Source: Lucinisca nassula
Lineage: Eukaryota; Mollusca; Bivalvia; Lucinida; Lucinidae
Length of the DNA stretch: 64,000 nucleotides
Assembly (NCBI GenBank): GCA_963580285.1
Contig: OY757010.1
Coordinates: 221,855,234 to 221,919,233 of the forward strand
Reading direction: 5' to 3'
Notes under the pieces: model-generated
Databases searched by the model: none
What the model was told of the DNA's origin: nothing
What the model saw: the letters and a program-made list of their open reading frames with translations, nothing else
Program-made: the position numbers and the translations under genes
Shown: positions 46,270 through 56,654 of the stretch, in pieces
Position numbering within the stretch: the stretch's first letter is position 1
Layout of the letters: each line of letters starts with the position of its first letter

Positions 46270-46372
46270 TATGGCCCTGTCAACACTATTATGGCCCAGT
46301 CAACACTATTATGGCCCAGTCAACACTATTATGGCCCAGTCAACACTAGTATGGCCCAGTCAACACTATTAT
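46270..46372. repeat. 20-bp tandem repeat, 5-6 units
   Basis: tatggcccagtcaacactat repeated. The unit resembles the 3' tail of SINE S15 (gtgttgactgggcc on the other strand), so it may be an expanded SINE tail. Confidence 0.85.
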
Positions 46373-46510
46373 GGTCATATCAAGCTGGTCAGTTATCCTA
46401 ATTACACTTTTTCTTGACAGACTTATACATAAGCAGTAAACCAGTGCATACTCTTTTGTCACAAACTGACAACTGCCCTTCTTGAATCAGCGGAAGAAAG
46501 AGAATGACCA
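46373..46510 (-). mobile_element. SINE S15 fragment, inverted
   Basis: agctggtcagttatcctaat ... gcccttcttgaatcagcgga, complementary to part of 46558-46855. Together with the following copy it forms an inverted pair. Confidence 0.6.
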
Positions 46511-46557
46511 CAGAAAATATTTCATGATGGTATTATACATCATCAGTCTCCACAAAG

Positions 46558-46855
46558 CCAGCCTCGGTAGATCAGTTGGATGCTTGTCTGACTGGTGATC
46601 AGGAGGATGCGGGTACGAATACTTGATTCTTTCGAGGAGATTGACCATGAGATCTTTTCTACGGTCATTCTCTCCATTCCGCTGATTCAAGAAGGGCAGT
46701 TGTGAGTTTCTGTCGAAAGAATGTGCATTGTACTGGTTAACGGCTTATGTATAAGCCTGCTCAGGAAAAGTGTGGATAGGTAAACTGACCGGCTAAAAAT
46801 GACCATAAAATAGTGTTGACTGAGTGGTTAAAGTCCAATACAAACAAAACAAACA
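46558..46855 (+). mobile_element. tRNA-derived SINE family S15
   Basis: Head gcctcggtagatcagttgga, box-B-like gcgggtacgaatac (decayed), tail gttaaagtccaatacaaaca. Confidence 0.75.
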
Positions 46856-46954
46856 GTCTCCAAAAAGAATGTTGCCAGACCTAGACAAAGGTCTAGGTTT
46901 CTACCACTGTTAAGTAAACTTTTTTTTTGCCAAAAACTGCACAATTTCACGTTA

Positions 46955-47152
46955 CCGTAATGATCCTAAGTATTGGGACAGACAGACCTAAGCAAACAGT
47001 GTAGACCCATATCAGACTGCTCAACACTGTTTGCTATTCTGTTTGCACCTTTTAGACTCCTTGCAGGATCACGAAACAAATTTGTTAAAATGTTAAGAGA
47101 ATTACAGCAAGTCCTCAAGGAGTCCGAGGTTTTACGTGTTTTACTGTAGTTA
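46955..47152. mobile_element. hairpin MITE, family M8
   Basis: cgtaatgatcctaagtattg ... gtccgaggttttacg-type arm; core tgtagacccatatcagactg. Confidence 0.6.
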
Positions 47153-47159
47153 TACCAAA

Positions 47160-47430
47160 AAGCATCATGAAAACACGCCTATACAAATACATTGTAAACT
47201 TTATTGCCGAAAAAATGAAAATTTTATTAGGAAAAATTGTGATATTTTTCTAATTTCTGCTCTAAAATATGGATTGTAGGTACTCGTTAGAACCGCCTCG
47301 ATGAGGCGGTTCTAATGAGTACCCACAATCTATATTTTAGAGCAGAAATAAGAAAAATAAGGTGTACCCCTGCAAACCCCAGTTTTACTGTATAAAAAAG
47401 GGGTTCAAGGGGGTCAATATAATATAGGCG
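47160..47430. mobile_element. hairpin MITE, family M10, longest copy
   Basis: The stem cgttagaaccgcctcgatga with complement, and arms tgctctaaaatatggattgt against its complement. Outer gcctata...tataggcg pairs the element's ends. Confidence 0.7.
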
Positions 47431-47439
47431 TGTTTTCGT

Positions 47440-48180
47440 AATGAGAGGTGAAATTTCCTTTGGTGCAGTCTCCCCCAACTGCCCCACCACCCGATTCCCA
47501 CTTCCATACAGGCCTGCATTGATCGTATACACCAAGTTGTAACTTTCACTCTGCTGTGGCTGACATACCATCTGAAGACATAACTGCACTAGTGACGAAC
47601 ATGCTAAAGAATGTTATGAATGATAGTCAAACTGTTTTTGGGATGTTTTTTTCTTTCTTTCTTTCTTGATCAGCAATGTCAGAGGCTGTAATTGCTTACA
47701 TCTAGTACTACAGGTGAAAACATACAAATCTGTGAAGTTCACTCCCAAACATGCAAGAGCAGTAATGTATACAGGTTCTAGGGAGCCAACTCTGTCTAAA
47801 ATATGCTTTAATATGGCTAGAATCTACTGTAAAAATCCTAAAAATTTGGGAACCTTGAGGACTTGCTGTAATTCTCCTAAAAATTTGACAAATTTGTTTC
47901 TCCAAAAACTTTGTGAAAATTCTTTCCATCAAATTTGGCAAAGTCTCTTTAAAAAATCTCCATCCAGATTAAACATTCTACAGAAATAGAAAACATAGCA
48001 AGCCAAAAATATATTTTAAGTATTTGAGCCAAGGTCTGCCGAACAAATCATTCCATTTGGAAGTAAGTGTATTGAATGTATCACTCTAGCTCTATAAGAC
48101 AAGCACAAAGAAATCAAATGCAAGCAAACCCATTTCAGAACAACAAAGGTTTTATCTACAGAGATGTTTGAGTTAAACAA
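47440..48180. other. upstream sequence, M8 half and unassigned
   Basis: 47826-47910 is an M8 arm (aaaaatcctaaaaatttggg). A 100-codon minus frame over 47287-47589 overlaps the M10 copy and shows no C3G similarity. Confidence 0.4.
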
Positions 48181-48235
48181 TGATGAAAACAGTGTCAGTG
48201 TGAATTAAGTACTGTGTTTTGATCTACCGTGATGT

Positions 48236-48402
48236 AGAAGCCTCTGTGGTGTAGTCGCTATGCTTCTCGCCTTGTAAACCAGGGATCGCAGGATCGATCC
48301 TGGGCTTCTTCCGACTTTCAGATGAGTGTTTAAACATAGGCCCGTCTCCGTATGACCTTAGCTGTTGGGGAGACGTAAAACTCAAAAACTCACTCACTCA
48401 CT
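48236..48402 (+). mobile_element. SINE family S5 inside the minisatellite
   Basis: Starts agaagcctctgtggtgtagt and ends ctcaaaaactcactcactca. Flanked by ctac(c/t)gtgatgt at 48224-48235 and 48403-48414. Confidence 0.85.
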
Positions 48403-49507
48403 CTACTGTGATGTTTGAGTTAACCAATGATGAAAACATTGTCAGTTTGTAGTACTGTAGTATGATCTACAGAGATGTTTGAGTTAACCAATGATGAAAA
48501 CATTGTCAGTTTGTAGTACTGTAGTATGATCTACAGAGATGTTTGAGTTAACCAATGATGAAAACACTGTCAGTCTGTAGTACTGTAGTATGATCTACAG
48601 AGATGTTTGAGTTAACCAATGATGAAAACACTGTCAGTCTGTAGTACTGTAGTATGATCTACAGAGATGTTTGAGTTAACCAATGATGAAAACATTGTCA
48701 GTTTGTAGTACTGTAGTATGATCTACAGAGATGTTTGAGTTAACCAATGATGAAAACATTGTCAGTTTGTAGTACTGTGGTTGATCTACAGAGATGTTTG
48801 AGTTAACCAATGATGAAAACATTGTCAGTTTGTAGTACTGTGGTTGATCTACAGAGATGTTTGAGTTAACCAATGATGAAAACATTGTCAGTTTGTAGTA
48901 CTGTGGTTGATCTACAGAGATGTTTGAGTTAACCAATGATGAAAACACTGTCAGTCTGTAGTACTGTAGTATGATCTACAGAGATGTTTGAGTTAACCAA
49001 TGATGAAAACATTGTCAGTTTGTAGTACTGTGTTTTGATCTACAGAGATGTTTGAGTTAACCAATGATGAAAACACTGTCAGTTTGTAGTACTGTAGTAT
49101 GATCTACAGAGATGTTTGAGTTAACCAATGATGAAAACACTGTCAGTCTGTAGTACTGTAGTATGATCTACAGAGATGTTTGAGTTAACCAATGATGAAA
49201 ACATTGTCAGTTTGAAGTACTGTGGTTGATCTACAGAGATGTTTGAGTTAACCAATGATGAAAACATTGTCAGTTTGAAGTACTGTGGTATGATCTACAG
49301 AGATGTTTGAATTAACCAATGATGAAAACAATGTCAGTTTGAAGTACTGTGGTATGATCTACAGAGATGTTTGAATTAACCAATGATGAAAACATTGTCA
49401 GTTTGTAGTACTGTGGTTGATCTACAGAGATGTTTGAGTTAACCAATGATGAAAACATTGTCAGTTTGAATTAAGTACTGTGGTTGATCTACAGAGATGT
49501 TTGAGTT

Positions 49508-50170
49508 TTTGTTTTTTGTTTGTTTGATTTGAGGTTTAACGTGTGTGTGTGTGTGTGTGAATTAGGGTTTAACGTTGATTTCAACAATTTTTCAGTCATA
49601 TCGCGACGTGTCTGGTTGCGACAGGGAGCTCAATGCTCACGTTTATAGTGCTGCCTCACTGAAGTATCATGTCCCAGACACATTACATGATACCACACCC
49701 AGTCACATTATCCCGACACTGGATCGACCAGTCCTAGCTCTACCCCGTAAATCTGAATGCCAAGCGAGGAGCAGCTAGTACCATTTTTAACGAATTTGGT
49801 AAGTCGCGGCCCGGGATCGAACCCGAGACCTCCCGTTCCCCGGAGCGGACACTCTACCAACTGAGCTATCGGGGCCGGTGAGGTTTAACGTCCCCGTCAA
49901 CACTGTAAAGGTCATTTTGGAGACGTTGCTTCCAATTTTGTGGGACTTTTACCCTGGAGCATTGAGATGAAATGACATCTCAAGCCCTGTCGCCCAATGA
50001 AACCAATAAGGTTTATAAGCATGTACGGTCCGACTCGCACCGCTTTGCCTGGGCAGGCTTAGATCCTCTAAGCGGTTTACCAGTACTCATGTGCGGGTAA
50101 AATTTAGCTCTGCATGGAAGCATCGTGCAGCCCATATATTTCTTCAAGCCCCGATGGGCGGGGACCAAAA
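49508..50170 (-). mobile_element. SINE family S3 inside the minisatellite, itself split
   Basis: Flanked by the 15-bp duplication agagatgtttgagtt (49493-49507 and 50171-50185). Minus orientation, with the tail on the left and gccccgatgggcggggac on the right. Confidence 0.92.
49543..49879 (-). mobile_element. full-length tRNA-derived SINE family S4 inside SINE S3
   Basis: 337 bases flanked by the 12-bp duplication gaggtttaacgt (49531-49542 and 49880-49891). On the minus strand the head ggccccgatagctcagttgg has box A, and gggttcgatcccgggc is box B. The body includes ttacggggtagagctaggac, the tail cgttaaaccctaattcacac then (AC)n. Confidence 0.92.
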
Positions 50171-50507
50171 GAGATGTTTGAGTTAACCAATGATGAAAAC
50201 ATTGTCAGTTTGAATTAAGTGTTGTGGTGATCTACAGAGACGTTTGAGTTAACCAATGCTGAAAATATTGTATGTTTGAGGCCATGACATTTTCAAAATT
50301 ATCTAATTACTTTACAGAGAAAAAACAAGAAAATTTCATCAGCTCTACAATTCTGCTTTGTGTTTATGATACAGAAAATTTTAGAGCAGAAGACAAAATA
50401 ATTTGTCCACTGGCACAGTATACCCCCACTACATATCCTTTTAAACAGACCAGGACAGTTATATGATATATTTTGCTTTTCCCAATTTCTCCTTCAGAGA
50501 TAACAAC

Positions 50508-50718
50508 GTAACCCATTTTGTACCCGAAACCCCAAAACGGGTACCCTGGGCAACAGTGCAGGTGTGGCGTCTGATCAAGCCTGCACTATTTGCAAAAAGC
50601 TCAGCTATTTTCCGAACAAATTTTAATGATATTAAAACACAACCTGTCACCTCTAAATTTCGAAATGGACTCCTCCCATATATAGGAGCAATATTCCATT
50701 TGGTACAAAAAGGGTTAA
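50508..50718. mobile_element. piggyBac-like MITE, family M7
   Basis: GTAACCCATTTTGTACCCG ... GGTACAAAAAGGGTTAA; part of the central hairpin is deleted. Confidence 0.7.
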
Positions 50719-50917
50719 TTTATCTTGGAAACATGCAACTATTTTATGATGAACAAGGTGCCAACATCTTATTTTTTCATTAGATAATGTGATAAATCAT
50801 ATTTGATAATTCAATAAAGCTGCAGTTTATGGAAAAATAAATTAGCTTCCACATCAGACAGACATGTCTGGAGATGTGTAGGCCAAGGTTGTCTTGTACT
50901 TTTGGCTGTTTCAATAT

Positions 50918-51160
50918 ATGAGCTCCGCCAAGCGAATTTGTGTCTTCGAGCATTCCGTCATGACAAATTTTAACTGCGCATGCCCAGCCATTCAGAGGGG
51001 CCAGGGATATGGCTTTCTGTTTGAAGGTTCCACTTGATTCACTGCTTCTATGAGTGAGCAGCGAAGGTTCTGGCGAGACTGCGCGGATGCGCAGGCTCGC
51101 CTGAACCTTTGCTGCTCGCATAGGCGATAAGTACCAAAATCGCCTGATGGGGTCCATATT
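50918..51160. repeat. hairpin repeat H1 (copy 2)
   Basis: gagctccgccaagcgaattt ... aagtaccaaaatcgcctgat, homologous to 32842-33082. Confidence 0.75.
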
Positions 51161-51290
51161 GTCCTGCTGCACACAACAACCACTACCTTTGCAAACAGTG
51201 CAGATCGTGATCAGATAGCTTCTGCCATCTGATAATGATCTACACTGTTTGTAATGCAATGTTTGTTTCCCCCCACATACAATGGGTTAA
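51161..51290. mobile_element. degenerate core-containing MITE fragment
   Basis: caaacagtgcagatcgtgat ... tgatctacactgtttgtaat and a terminal caatgggttaa. Confidence 0.5.
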
Positions 51291-51357
51291 TGTCAATTAC
51301 ACATACATGTATATATACCTCAGCAACCTCATATTACTAAGATCTTAGTTCAGTTAA

Positions 51358-51502
51358 TAAAATTGTCATTAATCAAGTAATTTCGTATTGGCCCAGTTAT
51401 GGGTCCTCGAACTGCTTTGTTGTCCTTCGGCTTCAGCCCCTGGCAAATACAGCAGACCTCGGACCCGTAACTGGGCCAATACGTAATTACTTAATTAACA
51501 AG
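51358..51502. repeat. palindrome, arms ~60 bases
   Basis: attaatcaagtaatttcgta, ttggcccagttatgggtcct pair with agg-cggacccgtaactgggcc and acgtaattacttaattaa. Confidence 0.75.
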
Positions 51503-51504
51503 AA

Positions 51505-51960
51505 TTCCGCCGAAGGCTATGTTGCACCTGTGGGGGCACAAAGTCACCGAACCATGACATCTAGGCCAAGGTCAAACATAGATGCTTGCATAAAAATTGC
51601 CATTCTTAAATGCAAACTCGTACTAAGTATCATTAATTAAGCTGTAATAAATCTTGAGAAATGAACTTTAACCATTAGGGTGAACGCTAGGGTGGTTGCA
51701 ATATTTTACAAAGTCAGTGAACCATAAAATGTAGGTCAAGGTCAAATAGGGATCGTTGCATTTAAGTTGCCATCCCCAGATACAAGTTTGTACCAAGTAT
51801 CATTAATGAAACTCTTATAGTTCTTGGGAAATAAACTTGAATATTAGGGTGAACGCAAGGGTGGTCGCAAATGTTGACCCCTTGACAAACGAACGGACGA
51901 ACAGACGAAAAACCGGGCGCCTATATCGCGCCATACTAATAGCAGGCGCGACAATAACAT
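51505..51960. repeat. two-unit ~180-bp repeat with gacgaacagacg end
   Basis: cacaaagtcaccgaaccatg and acaaagtcagtgaaccataa head two similar units. The end tatatcgcgccatactaata...ggcgcgaca is a short inverted pair. Confidence 0.5.
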
Positions 51961-52084
51961 TATAGTAGTACAATGACTATCACAATTGCTTTTCTTTTTA
52001 CTATACTGCAGTTATTATAAAATACTGTAAATCAGGAAGGCAAACTGTAGGTCTACACTGAGTCAGATGATACACTAGAGTCGG

Positions 52085-52390
52085 GCCGGCCTCAGTGGCT
52101 CAGTCGGATGCGCGTCTGACTGGTGATCAGGAGGACGCGGGTTCGACTCCCGCCGGGGTCGGCAACATTCTTTCGTGGAGATTGATCATGAAATCTTTTC
52201 TACGGTCATTCTCTCCCTTCCGCTGATTCAAGAAGGGCAGTTGTCAGTTTCTGGCGAAAGAATGTGCACTGTACTGGTTAACCGCTTACGTATAAGCCTG
52301 CCCAGGAAAGTGTTGATAGGTAAACTGACCGGCTCAAAAATGACCTAAATAGTGTTGACTGGGCCGTTAAACTCCAATACAAACAAACAA
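52085..52390 (+). mobile_element. full-length tRNA-derived SINE family S15
   Basis: 306 bases flanked by acactagagtcgg (52072-52084 and 52391-52403). Head ggcctcagtggctcagtcgg, box B gcgggttcgactcccgc, tail gccgttaaactccaatacaa with CAAA repeats. Confidence 0.92.
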
Positions 52391-52741
52391 ACACTAGAGT
52401 CGGATGATACCAGTCTATCATGATGTGGGTTTCAAATGTTAATAACGCTAAGCATGGAAACATGAAGTTAACTAAAACCCACCAGTTATTTTTACTGACC
52501 GTTCCAAGTTGGTGCTTTTGCTGTGGTTCTTTCATGTTTTGTGTTGGTGGTTCTGTTTCTTTCCATATATAATTATATATGTTGTTACACTGATGATTCT
52601 GATTCTTCCCCCCCCCCCCCCCTCCCACCCCCAACCCCCTTTATGGTTGTTCATTTTTAGTTATCTTTGTCCTTCCAGTTTAATGTTTGTCATGCTGGGG
52701 ATTCTGATTCTTTTCCCCATTATGTATATTGCTCCTTTTTA

Positions 52742-53275
52742 GTTTGGGTCACCACATGTTTGGGAGCTGATAACTCGGTTTACCTATGGTCCGTTATGTT
52801 TACTGTCATCACTCCAAGTTTCGACTTCATTCCCAAATGATATATTACTGTGGGAACAACTTGGGATCTGATTGTATCAGTTCATTTATGATCATTCCTC
52901 TTTAACCCTTGTCCTGCTGAACCCGGATATGCCTTATCTTTGAAACAATGTAGATCCAGATCAGATGGCTTCGTCAGAAGCCATCTGATCAGGATCTACA
53001 TTGTTTGCCATTCAGATTGTGAATGTGTTGCAATAATTTGTATCAAGCAATCTGATTGGTTGATAATCGGTAGTGGGTGTGGCATATATGAATATTCAGC
53101 AGAACAAGGGTTAATTTGGGTCACCACATGTTTGGGAGCTGATGACTCGGTTTACCTATGGTCCGTTTTGTTTACTGTCATCACTTCAAGTTTCGACTTC
53201 ATTCCCAAATGATATTACTGTGGGAACAACTTGGGATCTGATTGAATCAGTTGATGATCGTTTCTATTTTGAATG
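52742..53275. repeat. ~150-bp direct repeat flanking an M2 MITE
   Basis: 52742-52893 and 53115-53270 share gggtcaccacatgtttggga, cggtttacctatggtccgtt and gggaacaacttgggatctga, with M2 between. Confidence 0.8.
52902..53114. mobile_element. piggyBac-like MITE, family M2
   Basis: TTAACCCTTGTCCTGCTG ... GAACAAGGGTTAA. Confidence 0.8.
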
Positions 53276-53332
53276 ACCCATTTTGTACCTCGTTAAAACA
53301 CTGAAGGCTCTGATGAGACACCATCCCTGCTA

Positions 53333-53433
53333 GCATTCTACATAAATGTACAGCGGGCCGTTAGCGGCCCGTCAGCTACCCTGACGGGCCGCTCACGGCC
53401 CGCTGTAGATTTATATAGAATGCTTACTGGGAT
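53333..53433. repeat. GC-rich perfect-looking hairpin
   Basis: Arms agcattctacataaatgtac, agcgggccgttagcggcccg pair with cgggccgctcacggcccgct and gtagatttatatagaatgct. The loop is cagctaccctga. GC content is far above that of the surroundings. Confidence 0.8.
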
Positions 53434-53691
53434 ATTCTGTGGCATCTCTGACTTACTTGTTGTACTGGTTATACTGTGACCGTCTATGGTCAATTTTCCT
53501 GGTCAATAAACACTTTCTGTGAGTGTCTTGATTCTTGCCAGGGGATAATTATGGAGATTTGATGTCACCAATTATCACTGACATTATTAGAGAACTAGAA
53601 ATGAGTCATGATGTGGTGAGTCAGAGACTAAGAGATAGTTGTCACTTGTTGAATAGCTGATACATGGTATGAACAGGATGACCGTTATAAT

Positions 53692-53765
53692 GTATACCCC
53701 CCCGTAAACCCCAGTTTTCTCTATATAAATTGGGGTTTAGGGGGTGTTCATTTCACAGACCTATT
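53692..53765. mobile_element. M10 half-element
   Basis: tgtatacccccccgtaaacc ... aattggggtttagggggtgt. Confidence 0.5.
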
Positions 53766-53849
53766 CAAGTGATGAGGGACTTGATTTCTTTTATACTGCA
53801 ACATTGTGGCCAATATTTTCCATGTATTTTGAAATTCCAGTATGAAGAC

Positions 53850-54125
53850 TACATTTGGAACTGTTCAAAAGTAGGTCTTAACCCTTGTCCTGCTGAGCCC
53901 TGATATGTCTTATCTTTCAAACAATGTAGATCCAGATCAGATGGCTTCTGAAGAAGCTATCTGATCAGGCTCTTCATTGTTTGCCATTCAGTTTATTAAT
54001 TTGTTGCAATAAAAGTTGCATCAAGTAATCTGATAGGTTGATAATCAGTAGTGGGTGTGGCATATTTAAATATTCAGCAGGTCAAGGGTCTTAAACACCA
54101 CTTTTGAACAGTCCCAAAGGTGGTC
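53850..54125. mobile_element. M18-type hairpin split by MITE M2
   Basis: ggaactgttcaaaagtaggt on the left and accacttttgaacagtccca on the right form a stem. M2 (53878-54094) occupies a TTAA near the loop. Confidence 0.7.
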
Positions 54126-54217
54126 TCAGATAGTGATAATTATTTTTGAGGAATTTATTTATTAACTAATCATTTATCCGATTAAACATGCCAGCCTTAA
54201 CTGAAACTGCCCTAGTA

Positions 54218-54352
54218 GTACTGTATTTCCATACATTGTCTTATACGCAGAAATTGTAGAGCCAGATCAGACACTGCAGAACGCAGTATCCCATCTGAAG
54301 GCCTACACTGTTTGCCACTCATCCCTATGTAAGACAATCATTGGGTAGTAAA
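54218..54352. repeat. core-containing hairpin repeat, family M9
   Basis: attgtagagccagatcagac ... ggcctacactgtttgccact. Confidence 0.5.
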
Positions 54353-54530
54353 TTAACCCTTGACCTGTTGAATATTTAGACATGCCACACCCGGGCACCA
54401 CTGATTATCAACCAATCAGATTTCTTGATGCAAATCATTGCAACAAATTCATAAACTGAATGACAAACAATGAAGATCCTGATCAGATGGCTTCTTCAGA
54501 AGCCATCTGATCTGGATCTGCATTGTTTGA

Positions 54531-55140
54531 TACCGGCCCCGATAGCTCAGTTGGTAGAGTGTCCATTCCGGGGAACGGGAGGTCACGGGTTCGATCCCGG
54601 GCTGCCACATGTATGTTTGTGAATTCGGGTTTAACGTCGCTTTCAACAATTTTTCAGTCATATCACGACGGTGTCTGGTTGCGACAGGGAGCTCAATGCT
54701 CACGTTTATAGTGCTGCCTCACTGAAGTATCATGTCCCAGACACATTACATGATACCACACCCAGTCACATTATCCTGACACTGGATCGACCAGTCCTAG
54801 CTCTACCCCGTAAATCTGAGTGCCAAACGAGGAGCAGCTAGTACGATTTTAACGACTTTGGTATGTCGCGGCCCGGGATCGAACGGGCTGCCACATACCA
54901 AAGTCGTTAAGAATGGTACTAGCTGCTCCTCGCTTGGCACTCAGATTTACGGGGTAGAGCTAGGAGTGGTCGACCCAGTGTCAGGATAATGCGACTGGGT
55001 GTGGTATCATGTAGTTTGTCTGGGACATGATACTTCAGTGAGGCAGCACTATAAAAGTGAGCATTGAGCTCCCTGTCGCAACCAGACACCGTCTTGATAT
55101 GACTGAAAAATTGTTGAAAGCGACGTTAAACCGAACACAT
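54531..55140 (+). mobile_element. SINE family S4 inside MITE M2
   Basis: Flanked by tgcattgtttga (54519-54530 and 55141-55152). Head ggccccgatagctcagttgg and box B gggttcgatcccggg at 54535-54603. The body resumes at 54884 (ccacataccaaagtcgttaa). Confidence 0.88.
54611..54883 (-). mobile_element. SINE family S4, 5'-truncated, inside another S4
   Basis: Flanked by the 13-bp duplication cgggctgccacat (54598-54610 and 54884-54896). Tail on the left (gtatgtttgtgaattcgggt), truncated in box B (gcccgggatcgaa) on the right. Confidence 0.88.
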
Positions 55141-55528
55141 TGCATTGTTTGAATGATCAGACATATCCAGGCTCAGCAGGGCAAGGGTTAAAAGTGTTCA
55201 AATTTTAGGAGTATGGTAAGGAGTTTAGGTGTCTGAATATTGAGGGTAAATATGATAAGGTTCAGGTGCAAGGTTTGGCAACTTCACAGAAACATTCTGT
55301 TTCCTCTCTTAGAATGTAGGAATGTTTACAACCATTAACAAAAGTAATTAAAAGTGTAGTTGTATTGTTTCCTGCCAATGATCAAGTATTAACAGCTTGA
55401 TCTGCACTTAACATGCAATTACAGAGAAAATTAAAAGAAACATCAGTTCATGTATGTATACATGAGTAAGTGCTAACGTCTAACCCATTTTATGCCATAA
55501 ATCCCAAAACGGGTGCCCTAGCAAACTG

Positions 55529-55820
55529 GCCCCCGCCCATCAGGGTTTGGAGAAATAGATTGAGCTGCATGATACTTCCACCCAGAGCTGAAACCGACCG
55601 CACATGGGTACTGGTAAACTGCATAGAAGGTCTACACCTGCCCAGGCAAAGTAGTGCGAGTCAGACCAGCAATGCATATAAACCCTATAGGTTTCATTGG
55701 GCGGCAGGGACTGAGATGTCATTTTATCTCAATGTCAGGAAAAAGTCCCACAAAATTGGAAGCAACATCTCCAAAGTGACCTATACAGTGTTGTTAAACC
55801 TCAAATCAAACAAACAAATA
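55529..55820 (+). mobile_element. SINE family S3 in an M7 fragment
   Basis: ggcccccgcccatcagggtt ... ttaaacctcaaatcaaacaa. The sequence just before (cccattttatgccataaatc) is one M7 end. Confidence 0.8.
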
Positions 55821-55909
55821 ACAATAATCCACAAAACATGTTTATTGGAGTAGTTTGTATAATATTCTTGAATTTCTCTCTAAGTAGTTTAGGTCGTAGT
55901 ACCAAAGCA

Positions 55910-56137
55910 TTAATCCAAAATCATAAATCCATAGACAGGATGGCAAATATTAATGTTCAGACCAACAGACATGGACTCCAGAAGAGTGTAATCAGGCGTC
56001 CTGGGATAGTAAGCATTACTTGGTAAGCAAGCTTCGCCCACCATGCCTATCGACCTGAACGAAGAAAAGGAGTAAATGCCGAGAAGGGTATGTCCGAGAT
56101 TTTGGAAGTCTTCCTGTGGCTTTCCATTGGCAAACAC
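55910..56137 (-). pseudogene. unidentified coding-like fragment
   Basis: Minus-strand frame MFANGKPQEDFQNLGHTLLG, SFSSFRSIGMVGEACLPSNA, YYPRTPDYTLLESMSVGLNI. The residue mix is protein-like and no repeat explains it. No family is recognised and no clear splice borders were found. It could be a decayed gene piece or a stray exon. Confidence 0.35.
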
Positions 56138-56654
56138 ATCAGAAATAATTCATGTTTAATAGTGAATCAGGGTGTAAAGAGGATCAATGTTGTATCTAAA
56201 AATAGCTTTAAGATGAGTGACAAATAATACAGACCCTGATGTCAGACAATGCATTTGTGGCACCTCATCACTGTCTGTACATATGGTAAATATTCTAGGG
56301 TATGATATATAGTTTATGCCATCATAACATTAACACTACTTACAGATTTACATGCAATCTCCTCTGTCTTCATGTTCATTGTACATTTATAAGAAGTTCC
56401 TGAATTTCACATTAATCCTGTTTGGTCAATTCAGCTTTTATGAAAATTTACAGAGTTTATATCCATAATATTATGCAATGTACTGCACTCATAATGCTGA
56501 TTCCACACACAGCCTCACTGTATTAATGTAAATTTCGGACAACTTTATTTTTCAGATAAAAATATGGTTTGACATTATATGTGAATCATCTGCTAGGCAG
56601 ACAATTGATTCACATGCAATGTCAAACCTTATTTCCCCTGAAAAATAAGAGATA

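Larger units (their letters stand above)
48180..50275. repeat. ~63-bp minisatellite, ~22 units, twice interrupted by SINEs
   Basis: Unit tgatctacagagatgtttga + gttaaccaatgatgaaaaca + (t/c)tgtcagtttgtagtactg. Spacing 61-64. Interrupted by S5 at 48236-48402 and by a nested SINE block at 49508-50170; two more units follow. Confidence 0.93.
54353..55191. mobile_element. MITE M2 split by two nested S4 SINEs
   Basis: TTAACCCTTGACCTGTTG on the left and AGGGCAAGGGTTAA on the right, with 54531-55140 inserted. Confidence 0.85.

Noticed and set aside
47287..47589. Possible RAPGEF1 upstream exon
   Set aside because: Overlaps an M10 MITE, has no good splice borders in phase with exon a and no C3G similarity.
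50780..51259. 159-codon minus-strand frame
   Set aside because: Runs through hairpin repeat H1 and a degenerate MITE; the homologous copy at 32842 does not keep the frame.
51316..51345. Possible minus-strand donor after GGTTGCTGAG
   Set aside because: The GTATAT donor is weak and only a few codons are open before it; no C3G similarity.
54535..54603. tRNA-like sequence with boxes A and B
   Set aside because: It is the head of SINE S4, followed by the SINE body and tail and flanked by a target duplication. The same holds for the heads at 20914, 44679, 49810-49876, 52085 and 63258. No free-standing tRNA gene was found.
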